Both the position numbers and the translations under genes were made by a program. The notes under the pieces are model-generated. The model was not told the origin of the DNA, did not search any database, and saw only the letters and a program-made list of their open reading frames with translations. A stretch of DNA of 64,000 nt from Acutalibacter sp. 1XD8-33 (GTDB lineage Bacteria; Bacillota; Clostridia; Oscillospirales; Acutalibacteraceae): contig NZ_RAZF01000010.1 of the NCBI RefSeq assembly GCF_003612555.1, forward strand, positions 59,454 through 123,453. Direction: 5' to 3'. Positions within the stretch are counted from its first letter, which is position 1. Every line of letters starts with the position of its first letter. Below are positions 8,623 through 16,467 of the stretch, in pieces.

Positions 8623-10404
8623 ATGGAGGGAATCGTGGAATATATCCTGGAATTTTTGCAGTCCGGCGTGGCTCCGGCGGCGTTGCTGATTATACGGGCC
8701 ATTGTACCCCTGCTGGCCGGATATGTGGTCTGGCGGAGCTATACCTCCTTCAAGCGGGGCCAGCGCCGGCGGGACCCGGTGGTCATGCTCCTGGACGAGG
8801 GCTCCGGGGCCCGGTTTCCCGTGCTCTACTGGGAAAACTCCATCGGCCGGAGCAGAAGCTGCGACATCTGTCTGCCGGTGGGGTCGGTCTCTCGGGACCA
8901 CGCGGTGTTCATGCGCCGGGAAGAGGGTTGGATGGTGTGCGACACAGGCTCCAAGGGCGGCGTGCTGGTGAACGGGAAGAAGATCAGCGGCCCTACGCTG
9001 GTGCGCATCGGGGACGCTATGACCTTCGGCAGCGTCACCCTTTCCTTATATAATACCTCCCAGATTCCGGAGAGGAAACGCCGGGCCTTTCAGACCCTTC
9101 TGCGGGAGGCGGCGTCCCCCTTCCGCCTGATGATGACGGCCACCCTGGTCCACCTGCTGATAGCCTTTCAGGCGGGCGTCACGGCAGAGGAGGGAAAGCT
9201 CGGTTTCCAGCCGGAGCTGCTCTTGCCGGAGCTGGGGGTGCTGGCGGTAGGCTGGGGGCTCTATGCCTACTCTATCGGCTATCTCCACCGGGTAAGCTTT
9301 GAGATTGAGACAGTGGGCTACCTGCTTTCGGGAATCGGAATCAATCTGCTGGCGGCTTTTGATCTGGGAACCGCCCGAACCCAGCTGATTGCCATGATTT
9401 TGGGCGTGGGGATTTTCTGCTTCCTCATCTGGTTCATGAACGACCTGGACCGGGTGGCGAAATACCGCCTGGCCATCGGCATCGGGGCGCTGTGCCTGTT
9501 TGTGGTGAACCTGCTTCTGGGCACCACCCAGTTCGGCTCCAAGAACTGGATCCGCATCGGGCCGGTGAGCGTGCAGCCCTCGGAGTTCATCAAGATCGCC
9601 TTTGTCTTTGTGGGCACGTCCACCCTGGACAGGCTCCAGACCAAGAAGAACATCACGGAATTCCTGGTGTTTACCGGGGCCTGCATCGGGTTTCTGTTCC
9701 TCATGCGGGACCTGGGCACCGCGCTGATTTTCTTTGCCACCTTTTTGATTATCGCCTTCATGCGTTCGGGCAGTGTGCGCACCATTGTACTGATTCTGGC
9801 GGCGGCGGCCCTGGGCGTGTTCCTGATTCTCACCTTTATGCCCTATGTGGCGGACCGCTTCGGCGCCTGGAGGCATGTGTGGGAGGACCCCTACGACTCC
9901 GGTATCCAGCAGACCCGGACCCTCACCTATATGGCCAGCGGAGGGCTCTTCGGCATCGGCCTGGGCCGGGGATGCCTGAAATACATTTTCGCGGCGGACA
10001 GCGACCTGGTCTTTGGCCTGCTCTGCGAGGAGCAGGGGGTTCTGCTGGGCCTTCTGGTGATCCTCTCCATCGCCCTCTTCATCCTCTATGCCCGCAGCGA
10101 CGTGACCCGCAGTCGGTCCACCTTTTTCTCCATCGGGGCCTGCGCGGCGGCGGGGATGCTGCTCTTCCAGACCTGCCTCAATGTGTTCGGCGTCACGGAC
10201 ATTTTGCCCCTCACCGGGGTGACTTTGCCCTTTATCAGCGCGGGCGGGTCCAGCATGGCCTCTGTGTGGGGGCTGATGGCCTTTCTCAAGGCCTCGGACG
10301 AGCGCACCTACGCAGTACGGCGGGCGGGCGCACACGGCGCCAAGACCTCGGGGGCTCAAGAGTTCGCAAAGCGAACTCTCCCCAAACCCCCGCAAGGGGC
10401 CTAG
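8623..10404 (+). CDS. FHA domain fused to a SEDS (FtsW/RodA/SpoVE) protein
   Basis: 593 residues. A TM helix (about 20-37) is followed by a forkhead-associated phosphothreonine-binding domain (about 53-135) with the signature residues G75-R-S77, S90-R-D-H93 and V116-N-G118. About ten TM helices then form a SEDS module, the family of peptidoglycan glycosyltransferases that work with class B PBPs. The segment near 9920, SGGLFGIGLGRG, is typical. A transpeptidase gene follows, so the pair probably forms one wall-synthesis complex gated by threonine phosphorylation. The last 20 or so residues are encoded by repeat copy C. Confidence 0.88.
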   Translation: MEGIVEYILEFLQSGVAPAALLIIRAIVPLLAGYVVWRSYTSFKRGQRRRDPVVMLLDEGSGARFPVLYWENSIGRSRSCDICLPVGSVSRDHAVFMRREEGWMVCDTGSKGGVLVNGKKISGPTLVRIGDAMTFGSVTLSLYNTSQIPERKRRAFQTLLREAASPFRLMMTATLVHLLIAFQAGVTAEEGKLGFQPELLLPELGVLAVGWGLYAYSIGYLHRVSFEIETVGYLLSGIGINLLAAFDLGTARTQLIAMILGVGIFCFLIWFMNDLDRVAKYRLAIGIGALCLFVVNLLLGTTQFGSKNWIRIGPVSVQPSEFIKIAFVFVGTSTLDRLQTKKNITEFLVFTGACIGFLFLMRDLGTALIFFATFLIIAFMRSGSVRTIVLILAAAALGVFLILTFMPYVADRFGAWRHVWEDPYDSGIQQTRTLTYMASGGLFGIGLGRGCLKYIFAADSDLVFGLLCEEQGVLLGLLVILSIALFILYARSDVTRSRSTFFSIGACAAAGMLLFQTCLNVFGVTDILPLTGVTLPFISAGGSSMASVWGLMAFLKASDERTYAVRRAGAHGAKTSGAQEFAKRTLPKPPQGA

Positions 10405-10770
10405 ACGCCTGAGACTTGGCTTCGCCAAGTCTTTGACCGCGTAATGTCACTCCTCATTTCATTCGTTGTGAACGTTTTGATGTTTTCGCTAAGCTAACCA
10501 GGGCAAAAGTTTCGTCAACCTTTTCAAAGGTTGCAGGGGTTTGGGGACAGCGTCCCCAAGGTCTTGCCCTTAAAACACCTGAGAAAACAACGCAGGGGGG
10601 GTAGCATAAACGTCCCAGTGGGACGTTTTGCGTAGGGGACCCACGTAAGGGGTCCCCTGTCCCGACTGCGGAGCAGGCGGGAAGTCCCTGGGTTCCGGAG
10701 AAGGCCAGCTGAGCGCACGAGCGTACCAGCCGAGAGCGCGCCTTGCCTGCTGGAATCTGGACGCGCCACC
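10337..10770 (+). repeat. Composite palindromic intergenic repeat, copy C
   Basis: It begins inside the 3' end of the FHA-SEDS gene. Inverted ends: CCAAGACCTCGGGGG (10340-) and CCCCAAGGTCTTGCCC (10554-10569). Triloop hairpins: AGAGTTCGC-AAA-GCGAACTCT (10359-10379), AGACTTGGC-TTC-GCCAAGTCT (10412-10432), TTGGGGAC-AGC-GTCCCCAA (10541-10559) and AAACGTCCC-AGT-GGGACGTTT (10608-10628). The segment 10661-10764 is nearly identical to 12610-12714 in copy D. No gene lies in 10405-10849. Confidence 0.8.
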
Positions 10771-10849
10771 GCACCCCAAAAGCCCCCGTACAAACATCCA
10801 AAACCATACGCAGACCATCATTTCCACGAAATAGAAAGGGGGTCCGCCT

Positions 10850-12211
10850 ATGAAAACCGTAGGTTTCCGGTCCTTCGCGCTCTACATTCTGCTGTTCGCC
10901 TTTCTGGGGGGCGTGGGCTGGCTGGTGTTCAGCCTGCTGCTCCACGGGGGGCAGTGGGCCATGCAGCCCTATAACGGCCATATTTACGACGACAACCCCA
11001 CCATCACCCTAGGGGAGATCCAGGACCGGGACGGGGCGGTGCTGGCCTCCACCCAGGAGGGCCGCCGGGTCTATAGCGAGAGCGAAACCGCCCGCCGGGC
11101 CCTGCTGCACACGGTGGGGGATTCCGCCGGGTACATCAGCACCAGCGCCCAGTATACCCTGCGCACCAAGCTCACGGGTTACAACCTGATCACCGGCCTG
11201 AACGACACCGTGTTCAACCGCATGGGCAGCACCGTGCGGCTCACTGTGGACCAGGACGCCTGCGTGGCGGCCTACAACGCCCTGAACGGCCAAAACGGCG
11301 GGGCGATTTTCTACAACTACAAGACCGGGGACATTCTCTGTAAGGTGAGCGCCCCCAGCTATGACCCGGAGAACGTGCCCGAGGATATCGGCGAAAATCC
11401 GGATTACGAGGGGGTCTACCTGGACAACACCCTGTCCGGTTCCTTCACGCCGGGGAGCATCTTCAAGCTAGTGACCTCCGCCGCGGCCATGGAGAAGTGG
11501 CCGGACACCTGGAGCAGCCTCACCTATGACTGCTGGGGCTCCGAGGAGATCGGCGGCAGCAATATCACCTGTCTGGGAGAGCACGGGGAATTGGATCTGT
11601 CGGGGGCCCTGGGCCACTCCTGCAACTTATACTTTGCCAAGCTGGCCAACGACATCGGCGCGGCGGACCTGCAAAAGACGGCGGAAAAGCTGGGCTTCAA
11701 CGCCAGCCTGAGCTTTGGAAGCATTGAGATCGCCAAGAGCGAGGCACCTCTCTCCGGCTCAAACCAGAACCAGCTGGGCTGGGCTGGCATTGGCCAGTAC
11801 ACGACCCTTGCCAACCCCTACCACATGATGGTGCTGATGGGAGCGGTTGCCAATGGTGGGGAGTACGTTCAGCCCCGGCTGACAGGGGATTCCGGGCTTT
11901 TTGAGGGATTGGGGTCCGGCGGCAGCCGCCGCCTTCTGACCTCCGTCCAGGCGGCCAACCTGAAGGCTCTGATGCGGAGCAATGTGGAGAACTACTACGG
12001 GGACTCTTTTTTCCCGGCGGGCCTGAACGTGTGCGCCAAGACCGGCACTGGCGAGGTGGGCGAGACCCAGGACCCCAACTGCTGGCTGGTGGGCTTCTGC
12101 GACAACGCCCAGTATCCCATCGCCTTCGCCGTGGTGGTGGAGGATACCAATAATAGCCTGGGGGACGCGGGCGGCGTGGTCAGCGCAGTGCTGGCGGAGC
12201 TCACAGCGTAG
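10850..12211 (+). CDS. Class B penicillin-binding protein (PbpA/FtsI-like transpeptidase)
   Basis: 453 residues: one N-terminal TM helix (about 8-32), a short dimerisation region, then a DD-transpeptidase domain with S203-I-F-K206 (acylated serine), S257-C-N259 and K397-T-G399. It crosslinks peptidoglycan outside the membrane. The compact size resembles PbpA of actinobacteria, which also pairs with an FHA protein and RodA. The neighbouring FHA-SEDS gene supports the same partnership. Its ribosome site is AAAGGGGG. The stop codon coincides with the first base of repeat copy D. Confidence 0.92.
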   Translation: MKTVGFRSFALYILLFAFLGGVGWLVFSLLLHGGQWAMQPYNGHIYDDNPTITLGEIQDRDGAVLASTQEGRRVYSESETARRALLHTVGDSAGYISTSAQYTLRTKLTGYNLITGLNDTVFNRMGSTVRLTVDQDACVAAYNALNGQNGGAIFYNYKTGDILCKVSAPSYDPENVPEDIGENPDYEGVYLDNTLSGSFTPGSIFKLVTSAAAMEKWPDTWSSLTYDCWGSEEIGGSNITCLGEHGELDLSGALGHSCNLYFAKLANDIGAADLQKTAEKLGFNASLSFGSIEIAKSEAPLSGSNQNQLGWAGIGQYTTLANPYHMMVLMGAVANGGEYVQPRLTGDSGLFEGLGSGGSRRLLTSVQAANLKALMRSNVENYYGDSFFPAGLNVCAKTGTGEVGETQDPNCWLVGFCDNAQYPIAFAVVVEDTNNSLGDAGGVVSAVLAELTA

Positions 12212-12740
12212 GGCAAGGTCGTGGAGCTCCGCTCCACACCACGCAAACTTTTTGAAAAAAGTTTGATCAAAAACTTTTATCCACTCCTCGCTTTGCTCGT
12301 CGTGAACGTTTTGATGTTTTGCCGAGCTAACCTAACAACCGTAAAAGTTTCATCAACCTTTTCAAAGGTTGCGGAGTGTGAGGCAGAGCCTCACGACCTT
12401 GCCCTTGACCTTAACACCTGAGAAGCGCATTTTTTGAAGGTGAATTGGCGCAAAGCGCCAAGAGGAAACTTTTTGCAAGAGGAAAAAGTTTCCTAGTTTC
12501 GGAGCCAACTACCCCTCGTCGGGGGGTGAGCGTAGTGCCGGATACTTGGCAAAGCCAAGTATTGCACACAAGCCGCGAACCGATCGAACCGGTAGGCGAG
12601 CCCCCCTATCCCGACTGCGGAGCAGGCGGGACAAAGCCCTGGAAACCGGAATCAGCCAGCTGAGCGCACAAGCGTACCAGCCGAGAGCACACCCAGCCTG
12701 CTGAAATCTGGACGGCTCCATCGGGCCCATCCAGCTCCCA
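12211..12740 (+). repeat. Composite palindromic intergenic repeat, copy D (194-bp palindromic unit plus tail)
   Basis: The unit 12211-12404 has perfect 13-bp ends, GGGCAAGGTCGTG and its complement (12392-12404). Its arms are diverged inverted copies: the left one has AAACTTTTTGAAAAAAGTTT, the right one AAGTTTCATCAACC. Triloop hairpins: GTGGAGC-TCC-GCTCCAC (12221-12237), GTGAGGC-AGA-GCCTCAC (12378-12394), TTGGCGC-AAA-GCGCCAA (12445-12461) and ATACTTGGC-AAA-GCCAAGTAT (12542-12562). The tail 12610-12714 matches copy C. No gene is visible in 12212-12798. Confidence 0.85.
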
Positions 12741-12798
12741 TATAAATAATTCCCCAAATTTCACATTAGCACCTACCACATACCAAAGGAGGATATCC

Positions 12799-13755
12799 AT
12801 GAAAATCGAGAAACTGAGCCCGGCGTTCAAGGACTATATCTGGGGCGGCGTGAAGCTCCGGGAGGTTTACGGCAAACCCTGCGACTACGACAGAGTGGCG
12901 GAAAGCTGGGAGCTCTCCACCCATCCGGCGGGGCCGAGCAGAATCTCCGGCGGGGACCTGGACGGCATGGAGCTTTCGGAGTACTTCCGCCTGCACCCAG
13001 AGGTCCTGGGGGAAAACTGCGGGACCTTCGACAACTTCCCCGTGCTGATCAAGTTCATCGACGCCAAGGAGGCCCTGTCCATCCAGGTGCACCCCAGCGA
13101 CGAGTACGCCCTGAAGGTGGAGGGGGAGTACGGCAAAACCGAGATGTGGTACGTGATGGACTGTGAGCCTGGCGCGTACCTGTATTTCGGCGTGAACCGA
13201 GAGATCAGCCAGGAGGAGTTTCGCCGCAGGATTGCGGACAATACGGTGGAAGAGGTGCTCAACCGGGAAGAGGTCCACCCCGGAGACGTTTTTTTTATTG
13301 AATCCGGCACCATCCACGCCATTGGAGCGGGAATCTTGATCTGCGAGATCCAGCAGAACTCCAACTGTACCTACCGGGTCTACGACTACGGCCGGGTGGG
13401 CGCGGACGGCAAGCCCCGGGAACTCCATGTGGAGAAGGCTTTGGCAGTCTCCCGGCTGACCCCCTCGGACACTTCCGGACGCCGGGAAGAGGCCCAGAGC
13501 ATTCCCGGAGGCACGAGGACCCGGCTGGCCTCCTGCAAATATTTCACCACCGACAAATATGAAATTGACGGCGCGGCGGCCGTGGAAGTGGACGGCAGTT
13601 CCTTCCTCTCCCTGATCGTCATGGAGGGCGGCGGCAGGCTGGCGGGCTCGGAGAACACGGTAGAGTTTCAGGCTGGAGACAGCCTGTTTGTGCCCGCCGG
13701 TTCGGGAAAGCTCGAAATCACGGGCAAATGCGCTCTGGCTGCTACACAGGTTTGA
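12799..13755 (+). CDS. manA: Class I mannose-6-phosphate isomerase
   Basis: 318 residues, the short Gram-positive form that interconverts mannose-6-phosphate and fructose-6-phosphate. The zinc ligands are visible: the IQVHPSDEYA segment near residue 95 (H and E) and FIESGTIHAIGAG near 172 (H). WGG at 14-16 and the CTYRVYDYGR segment near 195 are family marks. AAAGGAGGATATCC forms a near-ideal ribosome site. A sugar kinase gene follows 19 bases later, so the two probably form a sugar-catabolism operon. Confidence 0.95.
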   Translation: MKIEKLSPAFKDYIWGGVKLREVYGKPCDYDRVAESWELSTHPAGPSRISGGDLDGMELSEYFRLHPEVLGENCGTFDNFPVLIKFIDAKEALSIQVHPSDEYALKVEGEYGKTEMWYVMDCEPGAYLYFGVNREISQEEFRRRIADNTVEEVLNREEVHPGDVFFIESGTIHAIGAGILICEIQQNSNCTYRVYDYGRVGADGKPRELHVEKALAVSRLTPSDTSGRREEAQSIPGGTRTRLASCKYFTTDKYEIDGAAAVEVDGSSFLSLIVMEGGGRLAGSENTVEFQAGDSLFVPAGSGKLEITGKCALAATQV

Positions 13756-13774
13756 TCTTTGTGGAGGGGTAAGG

Positions 13775-14719
13775 ATGAAGATTATTTTGTTGGGGGAGCC
13801 CATGGGCTTGTTTATGGCGGAGGAACCGGGGAGGCTGAGCGAGGTCCGGCGGTTTACCGCTTCCATCGCGGGCGCGGAGTATAATGTGGCGGTGGGGTTG
13901 GCTCGGCTGGGGCATACTCCTGCCTACTGCACCCGTCTGGGAGACGATCCCCTGGGCCAGAAGATTCTGGACGGCCTCTTGGGCAACGGCATCGACACCG
14001 GGCTGGTCACGGAGGCGGAGGGGGAGTTCACCGGACTGATGCTGAAGAGCTCCACCCAGGAGGGGGACCCGGACATCGCCTATTACCGCAAGGGATCGGC
14101 TGCGTCAAAAATCACGCCCCAGGATATTGACGGACTGGACCTTTCCGGCTGCGGCTGGCTGCATGTCACGGGGATTTTCCCAGCAGTGTCTGCTTCGGCG
14201 CTGGCTGCAGTCCACCGGATGATCCATAGGGCCCAGGCCCTGGACATCCCCTTCTCATTTGACCCCAATCTGCGCCCCCAGCTGTGGCCCGAAGAGAGAC
14301 GGATGGTGGAAACCCTGAATGAGCTCGCACAGGGCGCCCAGACCGTGCTGCCTGGGATCGGAGAGGGAAAACTGCTCACCGGTCAGGACACGCCGGAAGG
14401 CATTGCGAATTTCTACCATAAGCTGGGCGCGGAAAACGTGGTGGTGAAATTGGGAGGCGATGGAGCGTATTTCTCTCAAAAGAGTGGAGAATCCGGCCGG
14501 GAGCCGGGCTTCCCGGTGGAGCGGATTGTGGATACCGTGGGCGCGGGGGACGGCTTTGCGGCGGGGGTTGTCAGCGCCCTCTGCGAGGGTCTCTCTCTGC
14601 GGGAGGCTGTCCGGCGGGGGAATGTCATTGGCGCCATCCAGGTCACGGAGAAGAGCGACAACGAGGGCCTGCCCACCAGGGAGAGGCTGGAAACTGTGCT
14701 GAAAGCAGGGCGGGTATAG
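13775..14719 (+). CDS. PfkB family sugar kinase, likely 2-keto-3-deoxygluconate kinase
   Basis: 314 residues of the ribokinase/PfkB fold. Near the N-terminus an AGAEYNVAVGLARLG segment forms the substrate side, near 165 FDPNLRPQLW matches KDG kinases, and the ATP/anion-hole motif DTVGAGDGF lies near 250 with the catalytic aspartate. It would phosphorylate a sugar acid or ketose, with 2-keto-3-deoxygluconate the best guess from the DPNLR motif. The ATG at 13775 follows GGAGGGG. Start and spacing suggest co-transcription with manA. Confidence 0.8.
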   Translation: MKIILLGEPMGLFMAEEPGRLSEVRRFTASIAGAEYNVAVGLARLGHTPAYCTRLGDDPLGQKILDGLLGNGIDTGLVTEAEGEFTGLMLKSSTQEGDPDIAYYRKGSAASKITPQDIDGLDLSGCGWLHVTGIFPAVSASALAAVHRMIHRAQALDIPFSFDPNLRPQLWPEERRMVETLNELAQGAQTVLPGIGEGKLLTGQDTPEGIANFYHKLGAENVVVKLGGDGAYFSQKSGESGREPGFPVERIVDTVGAGDGFAAGVVSALCEGLSLREAVRRGNVIGAIQVTEKSDNEGLPTRERLETVLKAGRV

Positions 14720-14735
14720 GAACCAGGAGAAAGCC

Positions 14736-15260
14736 ATGAGAATATTAGGTGTGGACCCGGGGTACGCCATTGTGGGCTATGGAGTGGTGGAGGCCAGAAA
14801 CGGCGCGTATGCCCCGATAGAATACGGCGCGGTGACCACCCGGCCGGGGGAGGACTTCGGCCTGCGGCTGAAAGAAATCTATGATGGCATGGCGGAGCTG
14901 CTGGATACCTGGAAGCCCCAGGCGGCCTCTGTAGAAAAGCTGTATTTTCTGAACAACAAAACCACAGGCATTGGCGTGGCAGAGGCCCGAGGAGTCATTT
15001 TGCTGGCCTTATCACAGGCGGCTGTGCCTTTGTATGAATATACGCCCATGCAGGTGAAGCAGGCGGTAACCGGCTACGGCAAGGCCCAGAAGCATCAGGT
15101 GCAGGAAATGACCCGGAAGCTCTTAAGGCTGCCGGGAATCCCCAAGCCGGACGATGCGGCTGACGCTCTGGCTCTGGCTATCTGCCACGGCCAGGCGGCA
15201 GGGTCCCATCTGAGAAGGGTGTTGATAAACAGAAACGGAGGGAGCGGCGGTGTTCTATAG
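14736..15260 (+). CDS. ruvC: Holliday junction resolvase RuvC
   Basis: 174 residues. The catalytic acidic residues are visible: D7 in GVDPG, E67 in SVEKLYF, and the D139-D140...D143 cluster in PDDAADALALA. It cuts Holliday junctions as a dimer after RuvAB migration. AGGAGAAA precedes the ATG. It overlaps ruvA by 11 bases, indicating translational coupling. Confidence 0.97.
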   Translation: MRILGVDPGYAIVGYGVVEARNGAYAPIEYGAVTTRPGEDFGLRLKEIYDGMAELLDTWKPQAASVEKLYFLNNKTTGIGVAEARGVILLALSQAAVPLYEYTPMQVKQAVTGYGKAQKHQVQEMTRKLLRLPGIPKPDDAADALALAICHGQAAGSHLRRVLINRNGGSGGVL

Positions 15261-15852
15261 TCTGAGGGGCAAGGTGGCCCACACGGAACCGGGAATTGTG
15301 GTAATCGATGTGGGAGGGGTGGCGTTTAAATGTGCCACGTCGATGAATACCTTGCGGAACCTGCCTAGAATTGGCGGCGAGGCCGTCCTATACACCTATC
15401 TCAATGTGCGGGAGGACGCCCTGGACTTGTACGGTTTTTTAACCCAGACGGAGCTGAATTGTTACAAGCTCCTGACGGCCATCACCGGAGTAGGACCCAA
15501 GGCAGGGCTGGCGATCCTTTCGGAGATGGCTCCAGAGGACGTGGCCCTGGCAGCTGCCGCGGGAGACGCCAAGCGGTTTACCAGGGCCAGCGGTGTGGGG
15601 GCCAAGCTGGCCCAGCGGATTGTGCTGGAATTAAAGGACAAGGTGAAGGGCCTGAGCTTTGCGGGTATGGAACTGGAAGGGGTTGAACCCGGAGGTCTTT
15701 CCGCCGCGGGCAATGCCGCCCAGGCTGCGGAGGCGCTGGTCACCCTGGGGTATTCTCCCTCAGAGGCCGCCGCCGCTGTGGGGAAGCTGGACAGCCAGCT
15801 GCCCGCCGAGGAGCTGATCCGGTTGGCGCTGAAGAGTTTTGGGAGCCGGTAG
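15250..15852 (+). CDS. ruvA: Holliday junction DNA helicase subunit RuvA
   Basis: 200 residues with the N-terminal OB fold, paired helix-hairpin-helix motifs (ITGVGPKAGLAILSE near 78 and SGVGAKLAQRIVLELK near 115) and the C-terminal helical domain that contacts RuvB (about 150-200). The start is GTG at 15250 inside the end of ruvC, preceded by GGAGGGAGCGG. ruvB is not adjacent: a palindromic element and a cupin gene lie between. Confidence 0.97.
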   Translation: MFYSLRGKVAHTEPGIVVIDVGGVAFKCATSMNTLRNLPRIGGEAVLYTYLNVREDALDLYGFLTQTELNCYKLLTAITGVGPKAGLAILSEMAPEDVALAAAAGDAKRFTRASGVGAKLAQRIVLELKDKVKGLSFAGMELEGVEPGGLSAAGNAAQAAEALVTLGYSPSEAAAAVGKLDSQLPAEELIRLALKSFGSR

Positions 15853-15878
15853 AGGCTGGCTTCAAGCAGGCTATCCCT

Positions 15879-15971
15879 CGCCGCCCGGCTTTTGCTTCGC
15901 AAAAGTCCGGGAGAGGCACGCCAAAGGCGTGCCTCTCCCCAGCCCCGTTCGAAGAACGGGGCTGGGCGGCG
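15879..15971. repeat. Cloverleaf palindromic element 1
   Basis: An 8-bp outer stem CGCCGCCC/GGGCGGCG (15879-15886 with 15964-15971) encloses three hairpins, each with a three-base loop: CTTTTGC-TTC-GCAAAAG (15889-15905), a 14-bp-arm hairpin with loop AAA at 15923-15925, and a 13-bp-arm hairpin with loop GAA at 15951-15953. The element is followed by GGGCTAGAG. A second element with the same outer-stem sequence and layout is at 44354-44463. Seen directly; role unknown. Confidence 0.8.
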
Positions 15972-16036
15972 GGCTAGAGAGACCTTCCGGCTCTTTCAGA
16001 GGGGGAACCTCTCTAAGAAAATAGGGGGAATAGAGT

Positions 16037-16402
16037 ATGGAATTTATAGAGGGGAACAGCATTGGAGCGTTGGCGAATCCCGGCGTGGTATCCCGTCAGT
16101 TGCTGAGCCCGGAGAACTCCGCCAGTCAAAGGGTAACGATAACAGAGGTTCATCTGGAACCGGGGGCCAGCCAGCCCCGGCATATCCATGAAGCCTCGGA
16201 GCAAATCTGGTACGGACTGCAGGGCCGGGGAGCCCTCCTTCTGGCGGACGGGAAAGAACAGGCCTTTCAGGCCGGGGACGTGGTCCGGTTCGAAGTGGGA
16301 GACATTCACGGGCTGCGCAACGGCGGGGACGAAGAATTCGTCTATCTTTCCGTAACAGCGCCGCCGCTGAACTTTCGGCACGCGTATCAGGAGAAAATGT
16401 GA
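16037..16402 (+). CDS. Single-domain cupin protein
   Basis: 121 residues forming one cupin beta-barrel. Motif 1 is PRHIHEASEQIWYGLQGRG (metal ligands H, H and E) near residues 47-66, and motif 2 is GDVVRFEVGDIHGLRN near 83-98. Such proteins bind a metal and act as small isomerases, dioxygenases or sensors, but nothing here fixes the substrate. AGGGGGAATAGAG precedes the ATG. Its placement between ruvA and ruvB on the same strand is unusual. Confidence 0.8.
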   Translation: MEFIEGNSIGALANPGVVSRQLLSPENSASQRVTITEVHLEPGASQPRHIHEASEQIWYGLQGRGALLLADGKEQAFQAGDVVRFEVGDIHGLRNGGDEEFVYLSVTAPPLNFRHAYQEKM

Positions 16403-16467
16403 GGAGGTCTGAGCCCAATTCGGTTTTGGAATAGGCTTGGAAGCTGGGGCAAAAGGGGGAGAAGGCC

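Noticed and set aside
15879..15971. Cloverleaf element as a tRNA gene
   Set aside because: No T-loop TTCGA context, no anticodon-loop pattern, stems too long and loops only three bases.
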